Below, piece by piece: positions 36,811-44,988 of a DNA stretch of 64,000 nt (the first letter of the stretch is position 1; each line of letters starts with the position of its first letter). Source of the DNA: PALSA-612 sp963773055 (lineage in GTDB: Bacteria; Actinomycetota; Thermoleophilia; Gaiellales; Gaiellaceae); the NCBI GenBank assembly GCA_963773055.1, contig CAVYZL010000006.1, forward strand, positions 1,922,001 through 1,986,000, given 5' to 3'. A program made the translations under genes and the position numbers. Under the pieces are notes generated by a model, which saw only the letters and a program-made list of their open reading frames with translations, made no database searches and was not told the DNA's origin.

Positions 36811-38470
36811 GTGGAGGACCGCGTCCGCGCCATCGTCGATGCCGGCATTGCCGTCACCTCCGAGCTCTCGCTCGAGGCCGTGCTCGAGAAGCTCACCGCG
36901 ACGGCCGCGTCGCTGACCGGCGCCCGTTACGCCGCGCTCGGCGTCCTCGACGAGTCGAAGACCGGCCTCGAGCGGTTCGTCACCGTCGGCGTCGACGCCG
37001 CCGAGCGGGCGGCGATCGGCCCCGAGCCGCGCGGGCGCGGCATCCTCGGCGCGCTGATCAGCGACGCGCGGCCACTCCGCCTTCACGATCTCGGCCAGGA
37101 CTCTCGGTCGGTCGGCTTCCCGCCGCACCACCCGCCGATGCGTACCTTCCTCGGCGTGCCGATCGCGTTGCGCGGCGTCGCGTACGGAAACCTCTACCTG
37201 ACGGAGAAACGCGGCGGCGAGGACTTCACGCAGGACGACGAGGAGCTCGTGACGATGCTCGCCGCCCAGGCCGCGGTTGCGATCGAGAACGCGCGCCTCT
37301 ACGAGTCGGCGACACGCTGGCTTCGGCAGCTCGAGTCGCTGAACGAGGTCGGGAACGCGCTCGTCGGGGAGTTCGAGCTCGACCGGCTGCTCGCGCTCGT
37401 GACGGAGCGACTGCGGGGTCTCGTCGACGCCCGGCTCGTCTTCATTGCGCTTCCGGCAGGGCGTGGTCGCCTCCGCATCGCGGCGGCCGACGGGGCCGAG
37501 GCAGGCGAGCTCCTCGCGACGACGTTCTTGCGCGACGAGTCGAAGGCCGGCCGTGTGCTCAATCGCCGCCAGGGCGAGCGGGTCGACGACCTCGCCTCAG
37601 ATCCAGAGGTGGATCTCGTGATTGCGGGCACGCTCGGAGTGACGACGGGGCTCTACGTCCCGCTTGTCGCGCGCGATCGGACGATTGGGGTCCTCGTCGC
37701 GCACGACAGGCGAGGTAGTGACCAGCGGTTCACCGACGAGGACGTGCGCGTGGCCGAGGCGTTCGCGGCACGCGCGGCCGTGGCCGTCGATCTCTCCGAG
37801 CGCGTCGCGCGGGACGCGCTCCGCCGGGTGGTGACCGCGCAGGAGCTCGAGCGTCGCAGGCTGGCCCGGGAGCTCCACGACGAGACGGGTCAAGCGCTCA
37901 CGTCGATCCTGCTCGGGCTCAAGTCGGCCGAAGACGCGGACGACAGGGAGTCCCTGCAGCACGCTCTACGCTCGCTTCGCGAGCTCGTCGTCGACACGCT
38001 CCACGACGTGCGCCGCCTCGCCGTCGAGCTCCGTCCTCGCGCCCTCGACGACTTCGGCCTCGTGCCCGCGCTCGAGCGGCTGACGGAGTCGTTCGCCGAG
38101 CAGACGGGGATCGCGGTCGCATTCTCCCACGTGCTCGCACCGGAGCGGCTGCCAGGAGAGGTCGAGACGGCGCTCTACCGCATCGTCCAGGAGTCCCTGA
38201 CGAATGTCGTCAAGCACGCCGGCGCGACGAGAGTCGACATCGCGCTCACCCAGGCCGAAGGACTGCGTGACCGTGATCGTCGAGGACGACGGCCGCGGGT
38301 TCGATCCCGCGGCGGACGAGGAGGTCGACGGAGTCGGGCTCGTCGGCATGCGCGAGCGGCTCGGGCTCATCGGGATGCGGGAGCGGCTCGGGCTGATCGA
38401 TGGGCGGCTCCTGGTCGAGTCACGGGCGGATGCCGGCACGACTATCGTGGCGGAGGTCTCGTTGCCATGA
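36811..38470 (+). CDS. GAF-domain sensor histidine kinase, NarL-system type (frameshifted as read)
   Basis: About 553 residues from GTG 36811 (VEDRVRAIVDAGIAV). There are two GAF domains (roughly 10-165 and 185-340), as in DevS/DosT-like kinases. Then comes HisKA_3 with the phospho-histidine in LARELHDETGQALTSILLGL, and an HATPase_c domain with VQESLTNVVKHAGA. The frame changes near 38265, after which VIVEDDGRGFDP and LLVESRADAGTTIVAEV follow. The lid/G2 region carries a 27-bp tandem duplication of GMRERLGLI (38345-38398). It is coupled by ATGA to its response regulator. The signal is unknown; no heme-ligand claim is made. Confidence 0.85.
38345..38398 (+). repeat. 27-bp tandem duplication inside the kinase ATP-binding domain
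   Basis: Two adjacent copies (38345-38371 and 38372-38398) each encode GMRERLGLI. They differ at three third-codon positions only (GGC/GGG, CGC/CGG, CTC/CTG), so the protein repeat is exact while the DNA is not. Canonical kinases of this family have one copy. Confidence 0.8.
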
Positions 38471-39129
38471 CCAAGGCCTCCGCCAGCATCCGCGTCCTCG
38501 TCGTCGACGATCATGCCGTCGTCCGTTCGGGGCTGCGGCTTCTGCTCGAGAAAGAGAAGGACATCGACGTCGTCGGCGAGGCGGGAGACGTGCGCGAGGC
38601 CGTGTTCGATGCGCGATCGTCCAAGCCCGACGTCGTCCTCATGGACGTCGTCATGCCCGGCCAATCCGGCATCGAGGGCATCCCCCTCGTGCTCAAGGAG
38701 GCGCCTAAGGCGCGAGTCCTGCTCCTGTCCATGCAGGACGACCCGCAATACGTGCGCCAGGCGTTCGCGGCCGGCGCGTCGGGCTATGTCCTGAAGGAGG
38801 CGGCCGACACCGAGGTCGTCGCCGCGGTGCGCGAGGTCGCCGCGGGTGGCCGCTACGTCCACCCGACGCTCGGCGCGCGGCTGGCGGCCGCCGAGGTCGA
38901 CGACGCCGGCCGGTCCCTCGACCCGCTGTCCGAACGGGAGCGCGAGGTGATGCAGCTGCTCGCGCTCGGCCACACGAACCAGGAGATCGCGAAGATGCTC
39001 TTTATCTCCGTCCGTACCGCGGAGACGCACCGGGCGCACATCATGCAGAAGCTGCGGCTGACGACGCGAGCCGAGCTCGTTGCCTATGCAATCGAGCACG
39101 GGTTGCTCGACGAGCCGCACCCGGCCTGA
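38467..39129 (+). CDS. NarL/LuxR-type response regulator
   Basis: 220 residues. Receiver domain: acidic pair in VLVVDDHAVV, phospho-acceptor Asp in DVVLMDVVMPGQSG, and conserved Lys in GYVLKEAAD. The C-terminal LuxR-type helix-turn-helix has LSEREREVMQLLALGHTNQE and RTAETHRAHIMQKL. Its ATG overlaps the kinase stop, so the two form a two-component system. Targets unknown. Confidence 0.94.
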   Translation: MTKASASIRVLVVDDHAVVRSGLRLLLEKEKDIDVVGEAGDVREAVFDARSSKPDVVLMDVVMPGQSGIEGIPLVLKEAPKARVLLLSMQDDPQYVRQAFAAGASGYVLKEAADTEVVAAVREVAAGGRYVHPTLGARLAAAEVDDAGRSLDPLSEREREVMQLLALGHTNQEIAKMLFISVRTAETHRAHIMQKLRLTTRAELVAYAIEHGLLDEPHPA

Positions 39130-39199
39130 GCGATCCCCGTACCGGCTGTACGGCTTTCAACTGATGCACCGGCCTGCGTGCCACAGGCAGGCTTGGGCC

Positions 39200-39853
39200 A
39201 TGAGGATTCTCGTCGTCGAGGACGAGGACGCCATCGCGGAGCCGCTCACGGACGGGCTTCGCCGCGAAGGATTCGAGATCGAACGCGCGGCTAGCGGCGC
39301 CGAAGCGCTCGCCGCTCCCATCCCCGACCTCGTCCTCCTCGACCTCAGGCTCCCCGACATCGACGGCCTCACCGTCTGCCGCGAGCTCCGCACGCGCTCG
39401 AGCGTCCCGATCATCATCATCACCGCCAAGGGGGAGGAGGTCGACCGCGTCGTCGGCCTGGAGATGGGGGCGGACGACTACGTCGTCAAGCCGTTCGGCT
39501 TCCGCGAGCTGCTCGCGCGCATCCGGGCCGTGACGCGCCGTTCGTCCGCGGCAGCCGCGAGGTCCGCGACAACGGTCGGCGCGCTCTCGATCGACGCGGC
39601 AGCGCGGCGGGCGGCGCTCGACGGGCGCGAGCTCGACCTCACGCCGAAGGAGTTCGACCTCCTCTTCCTCCTCGCGAGCGAGGCGGGGACCGTCGTCTCG
39701 AAACGGCGGATCTTCGAGGAGGTCTGGGGAAACACGTGGTATGGCGGGACGAAGACGATCGACGTCCACGTCGCGTCCCTCCGCCGCAAGCTCGGCGACC
39801 CGTCGTGGATCGAGACGGTGCGCGGAGTCGGCCTGCGGCTTGACGCGCCGTGA
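39200..39853 (+). CDS. OmpR-family winged-helix response regulator
   Basis: 217 residues from ATG 39200 (MRILVVEDEDA). Receiver: DED near the N-terminus, acceptor Asp in LVLLDLRLPDIDG, and Lys in DDYVVKPFGFRELLARI. The C-terminal winged helix has LTPKEFDLLFLLASEAG and TKTIDVHVASLRRKLGD. The following kinase starts inside its stop region. It heads an operon that runs through ApbE, a ferric-reductase-like protein and a ferredoxin, and probably controls it. The longer frame upstream is out of register with the domain. Confidence 0.93.
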   Translation: MRILVVEDEDAIAEPLTDGLRREGFEIERAASGAEALAAPIPDLVLLDLRLPDIDGLTVCRELRTRSSVPIIIITAKGEEVDRVVGLEMGADDYVVKPFGFRELLARIRAVTRRSSAAAARSATTVGALSIDAAARRAALDGRELDLTPKEFDLLFLLASEAGTVVSKRRIFEEVWGNTWYGGTKTIDVHVASLRRKLGDPSWIETVRGVGLRLDAP

Positions 39854-41214
39854 AGCGCTGGCTCCTCGTCACGTACCTCGCACTCGCGGTCGCGGTGCTC
39901 GCGGCGCTCGAGATCCCCCTCGGGATCACGTACGGGCGCACGCAGCGCTCTGACCTCGAGAATCGCATCAAGCTCGACGCCCTCACGCTTGCAACGCTCG
40001 CGGAGGACGGCCTCGAGCAGGGGAGCGGAACGCCGTCTGCCTCACTCGCCCGGGTCGCGCGGACGTACGCGCGGAGCCCGGGCGGCCGTGTTCTCGTCGT
40101 CGACCGGCGGGGGACGTCGATCCTCGACACCTCGACGGCGGTAGGGCGTGCGTTCGCGACACGTCCGGAGATCGAATCAGCGCTCGTAGGCAGATCCGCG
40201 TCCGGCACGCGGCACTCGAACACGCTCGGCACGGACCTGCTCTACGTCGCCGTGCCCGTCGCCTCGGGCGGTGCAGTCCACGGAGCCGTGCGTGTCACGT
40301 ACCCGACGTCGGCCCTCTCGCACCGCGTGCAGCGCTACTGGCTCCTGCTCGCCGCGATCGCAGCCGTCGTGCTCGTCGCGGCGGCGATCGTCGGCGCCCG
40401 CCTTGCCCGCACCGTGACCCGGCCACTGGCCGACCTCGAAGACGCTGCGCAGACGGTCGGGGAGGGAGATCTCGCCGCGCGCGCCCCGATCGATGCCGGC
40501 CCGCCCGAGATCAGGGCTCTCGCAATGCGGTTCAACGAGACGGTGAGCCGCCTCGACTCCGCGATTCGGTCGCAGGAGGACTTCGTCGCCGACGCGTCGC
40601 ACCAGCTGCGTACACCGCTCGCGGCGCTTCGCCTCCGCCTCGAGAACCTCGAGCACGACGCGTCGGGAGACGAGCGCATACAGCTCGAGCGCTCGCTCGA
40701 GGAGGTGGAACGCCTGAACCGACTCGTCGACGGCCTCCTCGCCCTCGCACGCGCCGACGCGGCGGAAGCGAAGCCCGTGCCCGTCGACCTCTCGGCTCTC
40801 GTCTCGGGGCGCCTGCGCGCGTGGGACCCGGAGGCAGAGCACAGCGGCGTCCGCCTCGTCAGCGCAATGGCGAGCGAGCTGCACGTGCTCGCCACGCCGT
40901 CGTCGCTCGACCAGGTGCTCGACAACCTGATCGCGAACGCGCTCGCCGTCTCGCCCAGCGGCTCGCGCATCACGGTCGAGGGACGGTCCGGGACCGGCTA
41001 CGTCGAGGTCCACGTCGTCGACGAGGGACCGGGCATGACCGAGGCGCAGCGCGCGCGCGCGTTCGATCGCTTCTGGCGCGCAAGCACCCACGACGGCACC
41101 GGGCTCGGTCTGGCGATCGCGCGCCGCCTCGTGGCCGCGGACGGCGGAGAGCTGCGCCTTTGCGAAGCGTCATCCGGAGGCGTGGACGCAGTCGTCCGCC
41201 TCCGCGCGGCTTAA
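39850..41214 (+). CDS. Membrane sensor histidine kinase (HAMP, HisKA)
   Basis: 454 residues, GTG start overlapping the regulator. The first membrane helix (4-25), an extracytoplasmic sensor of about 130 residues and a second helix (WLLLAAIAAVVLVAAAIVGA) are followed by HAMP. Next come HisKA with the phospho-histidine in FVADASHQLRTPLAALRLRL and HATPase_c with DNLIANALAVSP, VDEGPGMT and GTGLGLAIARRL. Classic partner of the OmpR-type regulator. The signal is sensed outside the membrane and is unknown. Confidence 0.93.
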   Translation: MKRWLLVTYLALAVAVLAALEIPLGITYGRTQRSDLENRIKLDALTLATLAEDGLEQGSGTPSASLARVARTYARSPGGRVLVVDRRGTSILDTSTAVGRAFATRPEIESALVGRSASGTRHSNTLGTDLLYVAVPVASGGAVHGAVRVTYPTSALSHRVQRYWLLLAAIAAVVLVAAAIVGARLARTVTRPLADLEDAAQTVGEGDLAARAPIDAGPPEIRALAMRFNETVSRLDSAIRSQEDFVADASHQLRTPLAALRLRLENLEHDASGDERIQLERSLEEVERLNRLVDGLLALARADAAEAKPVPVDLSALVSGRLRAWDPEAEHSGVRLVSAMASELHVLATPSSLDQVLDNLIANALAVSPSGSRITVEGRSGTGYVEVHVVDEGPGMTEAQRARAFDRFWRASTHDGTGLGLAIARRLVAADGGELRLCEASSGGVDAVVRLRAA

Positions 41215-41302
41215 CGCCACCCTGCCGAATCCTCGCCCTGACTTGGCCCAGCCTTTACCCGGGCCGTCCTACGCTCGAGGCACATCGAATCGGGAGGAGA
41301 CC

Positions 41303-41641
41303 ATGTCCCGCAAGCACGCACTGGTCGTCGCAGCAATGTTCGGGCTCGCCGCCGTGATCGGCTTCACTGCTCTCAGCCGTACGGTGCAGCTCGGGTCGGC
41401 GTCCCGCCACGCGAACGACGCCCTTGTTGTTGCCAAGACGCAGCAGCTGAATGCGTTCGAGCGCTCCCTCCACCGCCAGCTCGCGGCCGCTAAGAGCCCG
41501 GCGGCCGCAGTTCTCGCGCCGGCGCCGAAGCCGCGCACGCCGCGCGTCGTCTACGTGCGGCCAGCCCCGATCGTCGTACACAAGCACCGCGCGGGCGGCG
41601 AGGCCGAGCACGAGAGCGAGAGCGAGGGCTTCGATGACTAG
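41303..41641 (+). CDS. Small membrane-anchored protein with coil and His-rich acidic tail
   Basis: 112 residues from ATG 41303, with a clear GGGAGGAG ribosome site. One membrane helix (VVAAMFGLAAVIGFTAL) is followed by a short amphipathic coil (TQQLNAFERSLHRQLAAAK), a Pro/Ala linker, then HKHRAGGEAEHESESEGFDD at the end. It could bind metal through the His/acidic tail. The layout resembles the next small protein (helix, coil, Pro-rich part). No known family recognised. It sits between the two-component system and apbE, and its stop overlaps the next start. Confidence 0.65.
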   Translation: MSRKHALVVAAMFGLAAVIGFTALSRTVQLGSASRHANDALVVAKTQQLNAFERSLHRQLAAAKSPAAAVLAPAPKPRTPRVVYVRPAPIVVHKHRAGGEAEHESESEGFDD

Positions 41642-41942
41642 CCACGTAGGACGCCTCTATGCCGCCGCAGCCGGGCTGCTCACGTTCTTCGTCCTCTGGG
41701 CGGGCATAGCAGCCCACCCGTGGAGAGCGACCGCCGCCGACCCGCGGCTGACGGTGCTCGCACAGCGCCAGCAGCTGCTCCGCCGCGAGGCCGTGCTCGT
41801 GCGAACGATCGTGCAGCAGCGCGCGGCGGCGGCGAAGGTGGCTGCGCAGAAGGCACGGAAGGCTCGGCAGGTTGCAGCGGTCGCACCGGCCCCGGTGCGC
41901 GTCGTAACGCTTCCGCCGCTCGTCGTCACGAGGACGTCGTGA
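41634..41942 (+). CDS. Small membrane-anchored coiled protein
   Basis: 102 residues from ATG 41634. One membrane helix (LYAAAAGLLTFFVLWAGIAA) is followed by a helical, basic coil (QRQQLLRREAVLVRTIVQQ and an Ala/Lys-rich stretch) and a Val/Pro end. It seems to be a diverged companion of the preceding gene. Start and stop both overlap neighbours, so it is made together with ApbE. I do not recognise a family; a scaffold for the redox operon is a guess. Confidence 0.6.
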   Translation: MTSHVGRLYAAAAGLLTFFVLWAGIAAHPWRATAADPRLTVLAQRQQLLRREAVLVRTIVQQRAAAAKVAAQKARKARQVAAVAPAPVRVVTLPPLVVTRTS

Positions 41943-42802
41943 TGGAGCGGAGGACGTTTCGCGCCATGGGCACGGATGTCGAGCTGCTTCTCGATGCACC
42001 TCCGAGCGTGGAGAGCTTCCTGGCCCTCGCCGTCGCCGAGCGGGAGCTGGAGCGCCTCGAAGCGCTCCTCTCCCGCTTCCGCGAGGACTCGGAGCTCTCC
42101 ACCCTCAATCGCGAGGGCCGTATCCACGCCGGACCGGATCTCCGCCGCGTCACGGAGCTTGCGATTGCGGCTAAGGCGTCTTCGCACGGGCGCTTCGACC
42201 CAACGGTCCACGACGCGCTCGTCGCGGCCGGCTACGACCGTTCCTTTGCGCACCTCGAGGGCCAGGTGGCGGTCGCCAGGCCGCCGGCCCGCTGCGGTGG
42301 CCGGGTCTCGGTCGATCCCGTCACCGGGATCGTCGAGCTGGAGCCGGGCTTTCGACTCGACCTGGGCGGCATCGCCAAGGGCTACGCCGTCGACCGGCTC
42401 TGCGATCTTCTCGAAGAGAGGGGGCCATGCCTGGTCGATGCGGGCGGCGACATCGCTGTGCGCGGCGGAGGCTGGCCGGTCGGAGTCGAGACGGGAGACG
42501 GCCTGCTCACGCTCGAGCTCTCGGACAGCGCGCTCGCCACGACAGGTGTCGACCGGCGCCGCTGGTCGACGACGCGGGGTGAGGCACACCACGTCATCGA
42601 TCCGACGACAGGGCGACCTGCCGAAGGAGATCTCCTGCGCGTCACGGTCGTCGCCGCGACCGCGGCCGATGCCGAGGTGCTCGCGAAGACGCTCTTCCTC
42701 GCAGGCGCCGCGCTCGCCGAAGAGGAAGCGAACGCGGAGGGTGTCCCCGCCGTCCTCGTCACACGCGACGGACGGACGGTGCTCGCGGGAGGCCTGGCAT
42801 GA
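41942..42802 (+). CDS. apbE: FAD:protein FMN transferase (ApbE)
   Basis: 286 residues from ATG 41942. ApbE features are FRAMGTDVELLL at the N-terminus, LSRFREDSELSTLNR, the substrate/flavin region DLGGIAKGYAVDRL, VDAGGDIAVRGG, and the C-terminal HHVIDPTTGRP with metal ligands. It transfers FMN from FAD to Thr/Ser in target proteins. No N-terminal lipoprotein signal is seen, which hints at cytoplasmic action or export by another route. No FMN-binding-domain target is encoded in the window. Confidence 0.92.
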   Translation: MERRTFRAMGTDVELLLDAPPSVESFLALAVAERELERLEALLSRFREDSELSTLNREGRIHAGPDLRRVTELAIAAKASSHGRFDPTVHDALVAAGYDRSFAHLEGQVAVARPPARCGGRVSVDPVTGIVELEPGFRLDLGGIAKGYAVDRLCDLLEERGPCLVDAGGDIAVRGGGWPVGVETGDGLLTLELSDSALATTGVDRRRWSTTRGEAHHVIDPTTGRPAEGDLLRVTVVAATAADAEVLAKTLFLAGAALAEEEANAEGVPAVLVTRDGRTVLAGGLA

Positions 42803-43365
42803 AGACCGACCCGACGTTCTGGCTGCTCGCCCGCGCCAGCGGATTCACGGCCTACCTCCTGCTGACCGCCTCTGTCCTCGCGGGGCTCGTGCTCAAGTCA
42901 CGGCCCTTCCGCTCGCTCAAGCCGGCTTCCGTCACCGACACGCACCGCTTTCTCGCCCTGCTCGGCCTGCTCGCGCTCGCCGGGCACGGCCTGGCACTTG
43001 TCGCGGATCGCACCGTGCGCATGCCGCTCGCCGGCCTGCTCGTGCCGGGGCTATCGCCGTACCGGCCGCTCGCCGTCGGAGTGGGCGTTCTCGCTGCCGA
43101 GCTGATGATCTTGGTCTACGTCTCGTTCGCCCTCCGCAAGCGCATCGGCACGCGAAACTGGCGCCGCCTGCACTGGGCGACCTATGCGATCTTCGCCGGC
43201 GCGACCGTGCACGGCATCGCGGCCGGAACGGACAGCTCGCAGCCATGGGCCCGGGCCATCTACCTCGGCGCCCTCGGAGCGGTCGCCTTCGCCACGGCCT
43301 GGCGCACGCTCGCCGGAAGCATCACGCCCCCGACTACGACACCCACAGGGAGGACCGCACCATGA
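42799..43365 (+). CDS. Ferric-reductase-like transmembrane protein (heme b)
   Basis: 188 residues with about five membrane helices. Paired histidines on the helices (TDTHRFLALLGLLALAGHG and HWATYAIFAGATVHG) are spaced as in the ferric-reductase/YedZ heme-binding family. There is no FAD/NAD-binding C-terminal domain, so electrons must come from or go to a partner, likely the adjacent ferredoxin. It overlaps apbE by 4 nt and the ferredoxin by 4 nt. Confidence 0.85.
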   Translation: MKTDPTFWLLARASGFTAYLLLTASVLAGLVLKSRPFRSLKPASVTDTHRFLALLGLLALAGHGLALVADRTVRMPLAGLLVPGLSPYRPLAVGVGVLAAELMILVYVSFALRKRIGTRNWRRLHWATYAIFAGATVHGIAAGTDSSQPWARAIYLGALGAVAFATAWRTLAGSITPPTTTPTGRTAP

Positions 43366-43571
43366 GCACGTATCGCGTCGAGATCGACCGTTCGTCCTGC
43401 ATCGGCTACGCCGGCTGTGTGAAGGAAGCGCCAGAGGTGTTCTGGATCGAGGACGACGTCGCGGTGACGCGCGGAGAGACCGACGACGAGCGTGTGCTCG
43501 AAGCCGCCGAGCTGTGTCCCGTCAGCGCGATCACCGTCATCCGCGTCGAGGACGAGGCGCGTGCCGCGTAA
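43362..43571 (+). CDS. Ferredoxin, three-cysteine [3Fe-4S]-like
   Basis: 69 residues. Cysteines at 13, 19 and 52 (SSCIGYAGC, ELCPVSA) give C-x5-C...CP, the pattern of actinobacterial single-cluster [3Fe-4S] ferredoxins, with Tyr16 where a fourth cysteine would sit. Acidic overall. It probably gives electrons to the membrane heme protein encoded just before it. Coupled by ATGA overlap. Confidence 0.88.
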   Translation: MSTYRVEIDRSSCIGYAGCVKEAPEVFWIEDDVAVTRGETDDERVLEAAELCPVSAITVIRVEDEARAA

Positions 43572-43580
43572 CCTGCGGCC

Positions 43581-43796
43581 ATGAGCGTGCGTCTCGGGCT
43601 TCTGTTGGCGGCGGTCGTCGTCGCGGCGATCGCCGCCAACATCGCGCTGCTCTCGGTCGCGACGGGACGCCACGACCCGGTCGGCACGCTCAGCCCGATC
43701 GTCGCGGTCGGCGGCGGCAGTTCTTCGCCACCTTCAGTCGTGCAGCCGTCGCCGCCCCCAGCGACGACCGACGATCACGGCGAGCCCGACGACTAG
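43581..43796 (+). CDS. Small single-pass membrane protein
   Basis: 71 residues: an N-terminal helix (LGLLLAAVVVAAIAANIALL), then a Gly/Ser/Pro-rich extracytoplasmic tail ending in acidic DDHGEPDD. No family recognised. Last gene of the apbE operon, 9 nt after the ferredoxin. Confidence 0.5.
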   Translation: MSVRLGLLLAAVVVAAIAANIALLSVATGRHDPVGTLSPIVAVGGGSSSPPSVVQPSPPPATTDDHGEPDD

Positions 43797-43817
43797 TAGG
43801 AGGGTCTGGCGGAACGG

Positions 43818-44489
43818 TCAGCGAACCGTCGCGGCGACGCGCCGGCCGGGCTCGTCCTTGTACGCAACCTCCGACTCAACCGAGACGACACCCGGTACAC
43901 GCTGGACGAACCGCGGCACCATCTCTGCGGTCTCCTTGTTCTCCACCGTGCCGATCAGTCGGACGACGCCGTCGTCCACGGTCACCTCGACCGCGTCGGG
44001 CTCGATCCAGAGCGTGTGCAGCAGGACGTCATCGCGAACCTCCCGCGCGATGTCCGCGTCGGAACGTGCGAACGCGCGCACGAGATCGGCGCGCGTGACG
44101 ATCCCGACGAGCTTTCCGTCACCCGCCACGACGGGCAGCCGGTTGACGCGCTTGTCGAGCATCGCGCCTGCAGCCCGCCCCACCTGTGCGCTCGGCTCGA
44201 TAGTCACCGCCGGCGCGCTCATCGCGTCGCCCGCCGTCGTCGCAGCGAGCCGCGCATCGTCCTCGGCGTGTTTGGCGCGCAGCAGGTCGAGCATCCGCGG
44301 GTGCGCGTCCGGCAGCCCACGCTCCTTCGCCAGGATGTCCGCCTCGGAGACGACGCCCACGAGACGATCACCGTCGACGACCGGCAAGCCGGAGATCCTG
44401 TGCTCCGCGAGGAGCCTTGCGACGTCACGGAGCGGAGTCGACCTTGCGATCGTAATCACATCCGTCGTCATGACCGCTTCGACCTTCAT
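43818..44489 (-). CDS. CBS-pair protein with C-terminal BON domain
   Basis: 223 residues from ATG 44489. Two CBS motifs (RISGLPVVDGDRLVGVVSEA and VNRLPVVAGDGKLVGIVTRA) form a Bateman nucleotide-sensing module. A C-terminal BON domain (VEVTVDDGVVRLIGTVENK) follows. CBS-BON proteins are frequent in stress-associated actinobacterial loci, where they sense adenine nucleotides. It overlaps the next CBS gene by 4 nt. The longer frame upstream is a shadow. Confidence 0.88.
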   Translation of the reverse strand: MKVEAVMTTDVITIARSTPLRDVARLLAEHRISGLPVVDGDRLVGVVSEADILAKERGLPDAHPRMLDLLRAKHAEDDARLAATTAGDAMSAPAVTIEPSAQVGRAAGAMLDKRVNRLPVVAGDGKLVGIVTRADLVRAFARSDADIAREVRDDVLLHTLWIEPDAVEVTVDDGVVRLIGTVENKETAEMVPRFVQRVPGVVSVESEVAYKDEPGRRVAATVR

Positions 44490-44923
44490 GGCAATTCCCC
44501 CCATCCCGAGACCGCGTGGGCGAGATCGAGCGTCGAGAGAACTCCTACCGGCAGCCGCGTCTCGGGGTCGAGCACGACGAGATGCGCGGTGCCATGCTCG
44601 AGGAGAAGCTGAGCCGCACGCAGGAGAGGCTCCTCGGCGGAGATCGTGACGACCGGTGTGGCAGCCGTCTCGCCCGCGGTCCTGGCGTCGATCGCACCTT
44701 CCACGAGACCGGCAACGAGATCGAGGTCGGAGACGATCCCGTATACCGGGCCGTCGGAGCGCTCGTCCCTCTCGTCGTAGACGACGACACAATGCACGCG
44801 GTAGGCGTCCATCATCCGGGCCACCGAGCGGAGCGGTGTGCCGCTCGGGCACGTGAGCACCCCGGCGTGCATCTCATCGGCGACGCATGCCTGCTCGAGC
44901 GCTGTCTTCACGGTGGTTCGCAT
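44486..44923 (-). CDS. CBS-pair protein
   Basis: 145 residues, one Bateman module (YRVHCVVVYDERDERSDGPV with VYGIVSDLDL, then HGTAHLVVLDPETRLPVGVL). It probably binds adenine nucleotides and pairs with the CBS-BON protein encoded from the overlapping gene. No output domain. Confidence 0.85.
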   Translation of the reverse strand: MRTTVKTALEQACVADEMHAGVLTCPSGTPLRSVARMMDAYRVHCVVVYDERDERSDGPVYGIVSDLDLVAGLVEGAIDARTAGETAATPVVTISAEEPLLRAAQLLLEHGTAHLVVLDPETRLPVGVLSTLDLAHAVSGWGELP

Positions 44924-44988
44924 GACGCCATCATCGACCCGGCGCTGTTCGACGCCATCGGCGCGGCTACGGATGAGCGTGCGGGGAA

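Noticed and set aside
36757..39129. A single 790-codon open frame looking like a hybrid kinase-response-regulator
   Set aside because: The kinase changes frame near 38265 and ends at 38470, and the regulator has its own ATG at 38467 in ATGA overlap. The joined frame passes through nonsense between them. It is two genes, not a hybrid kinase.
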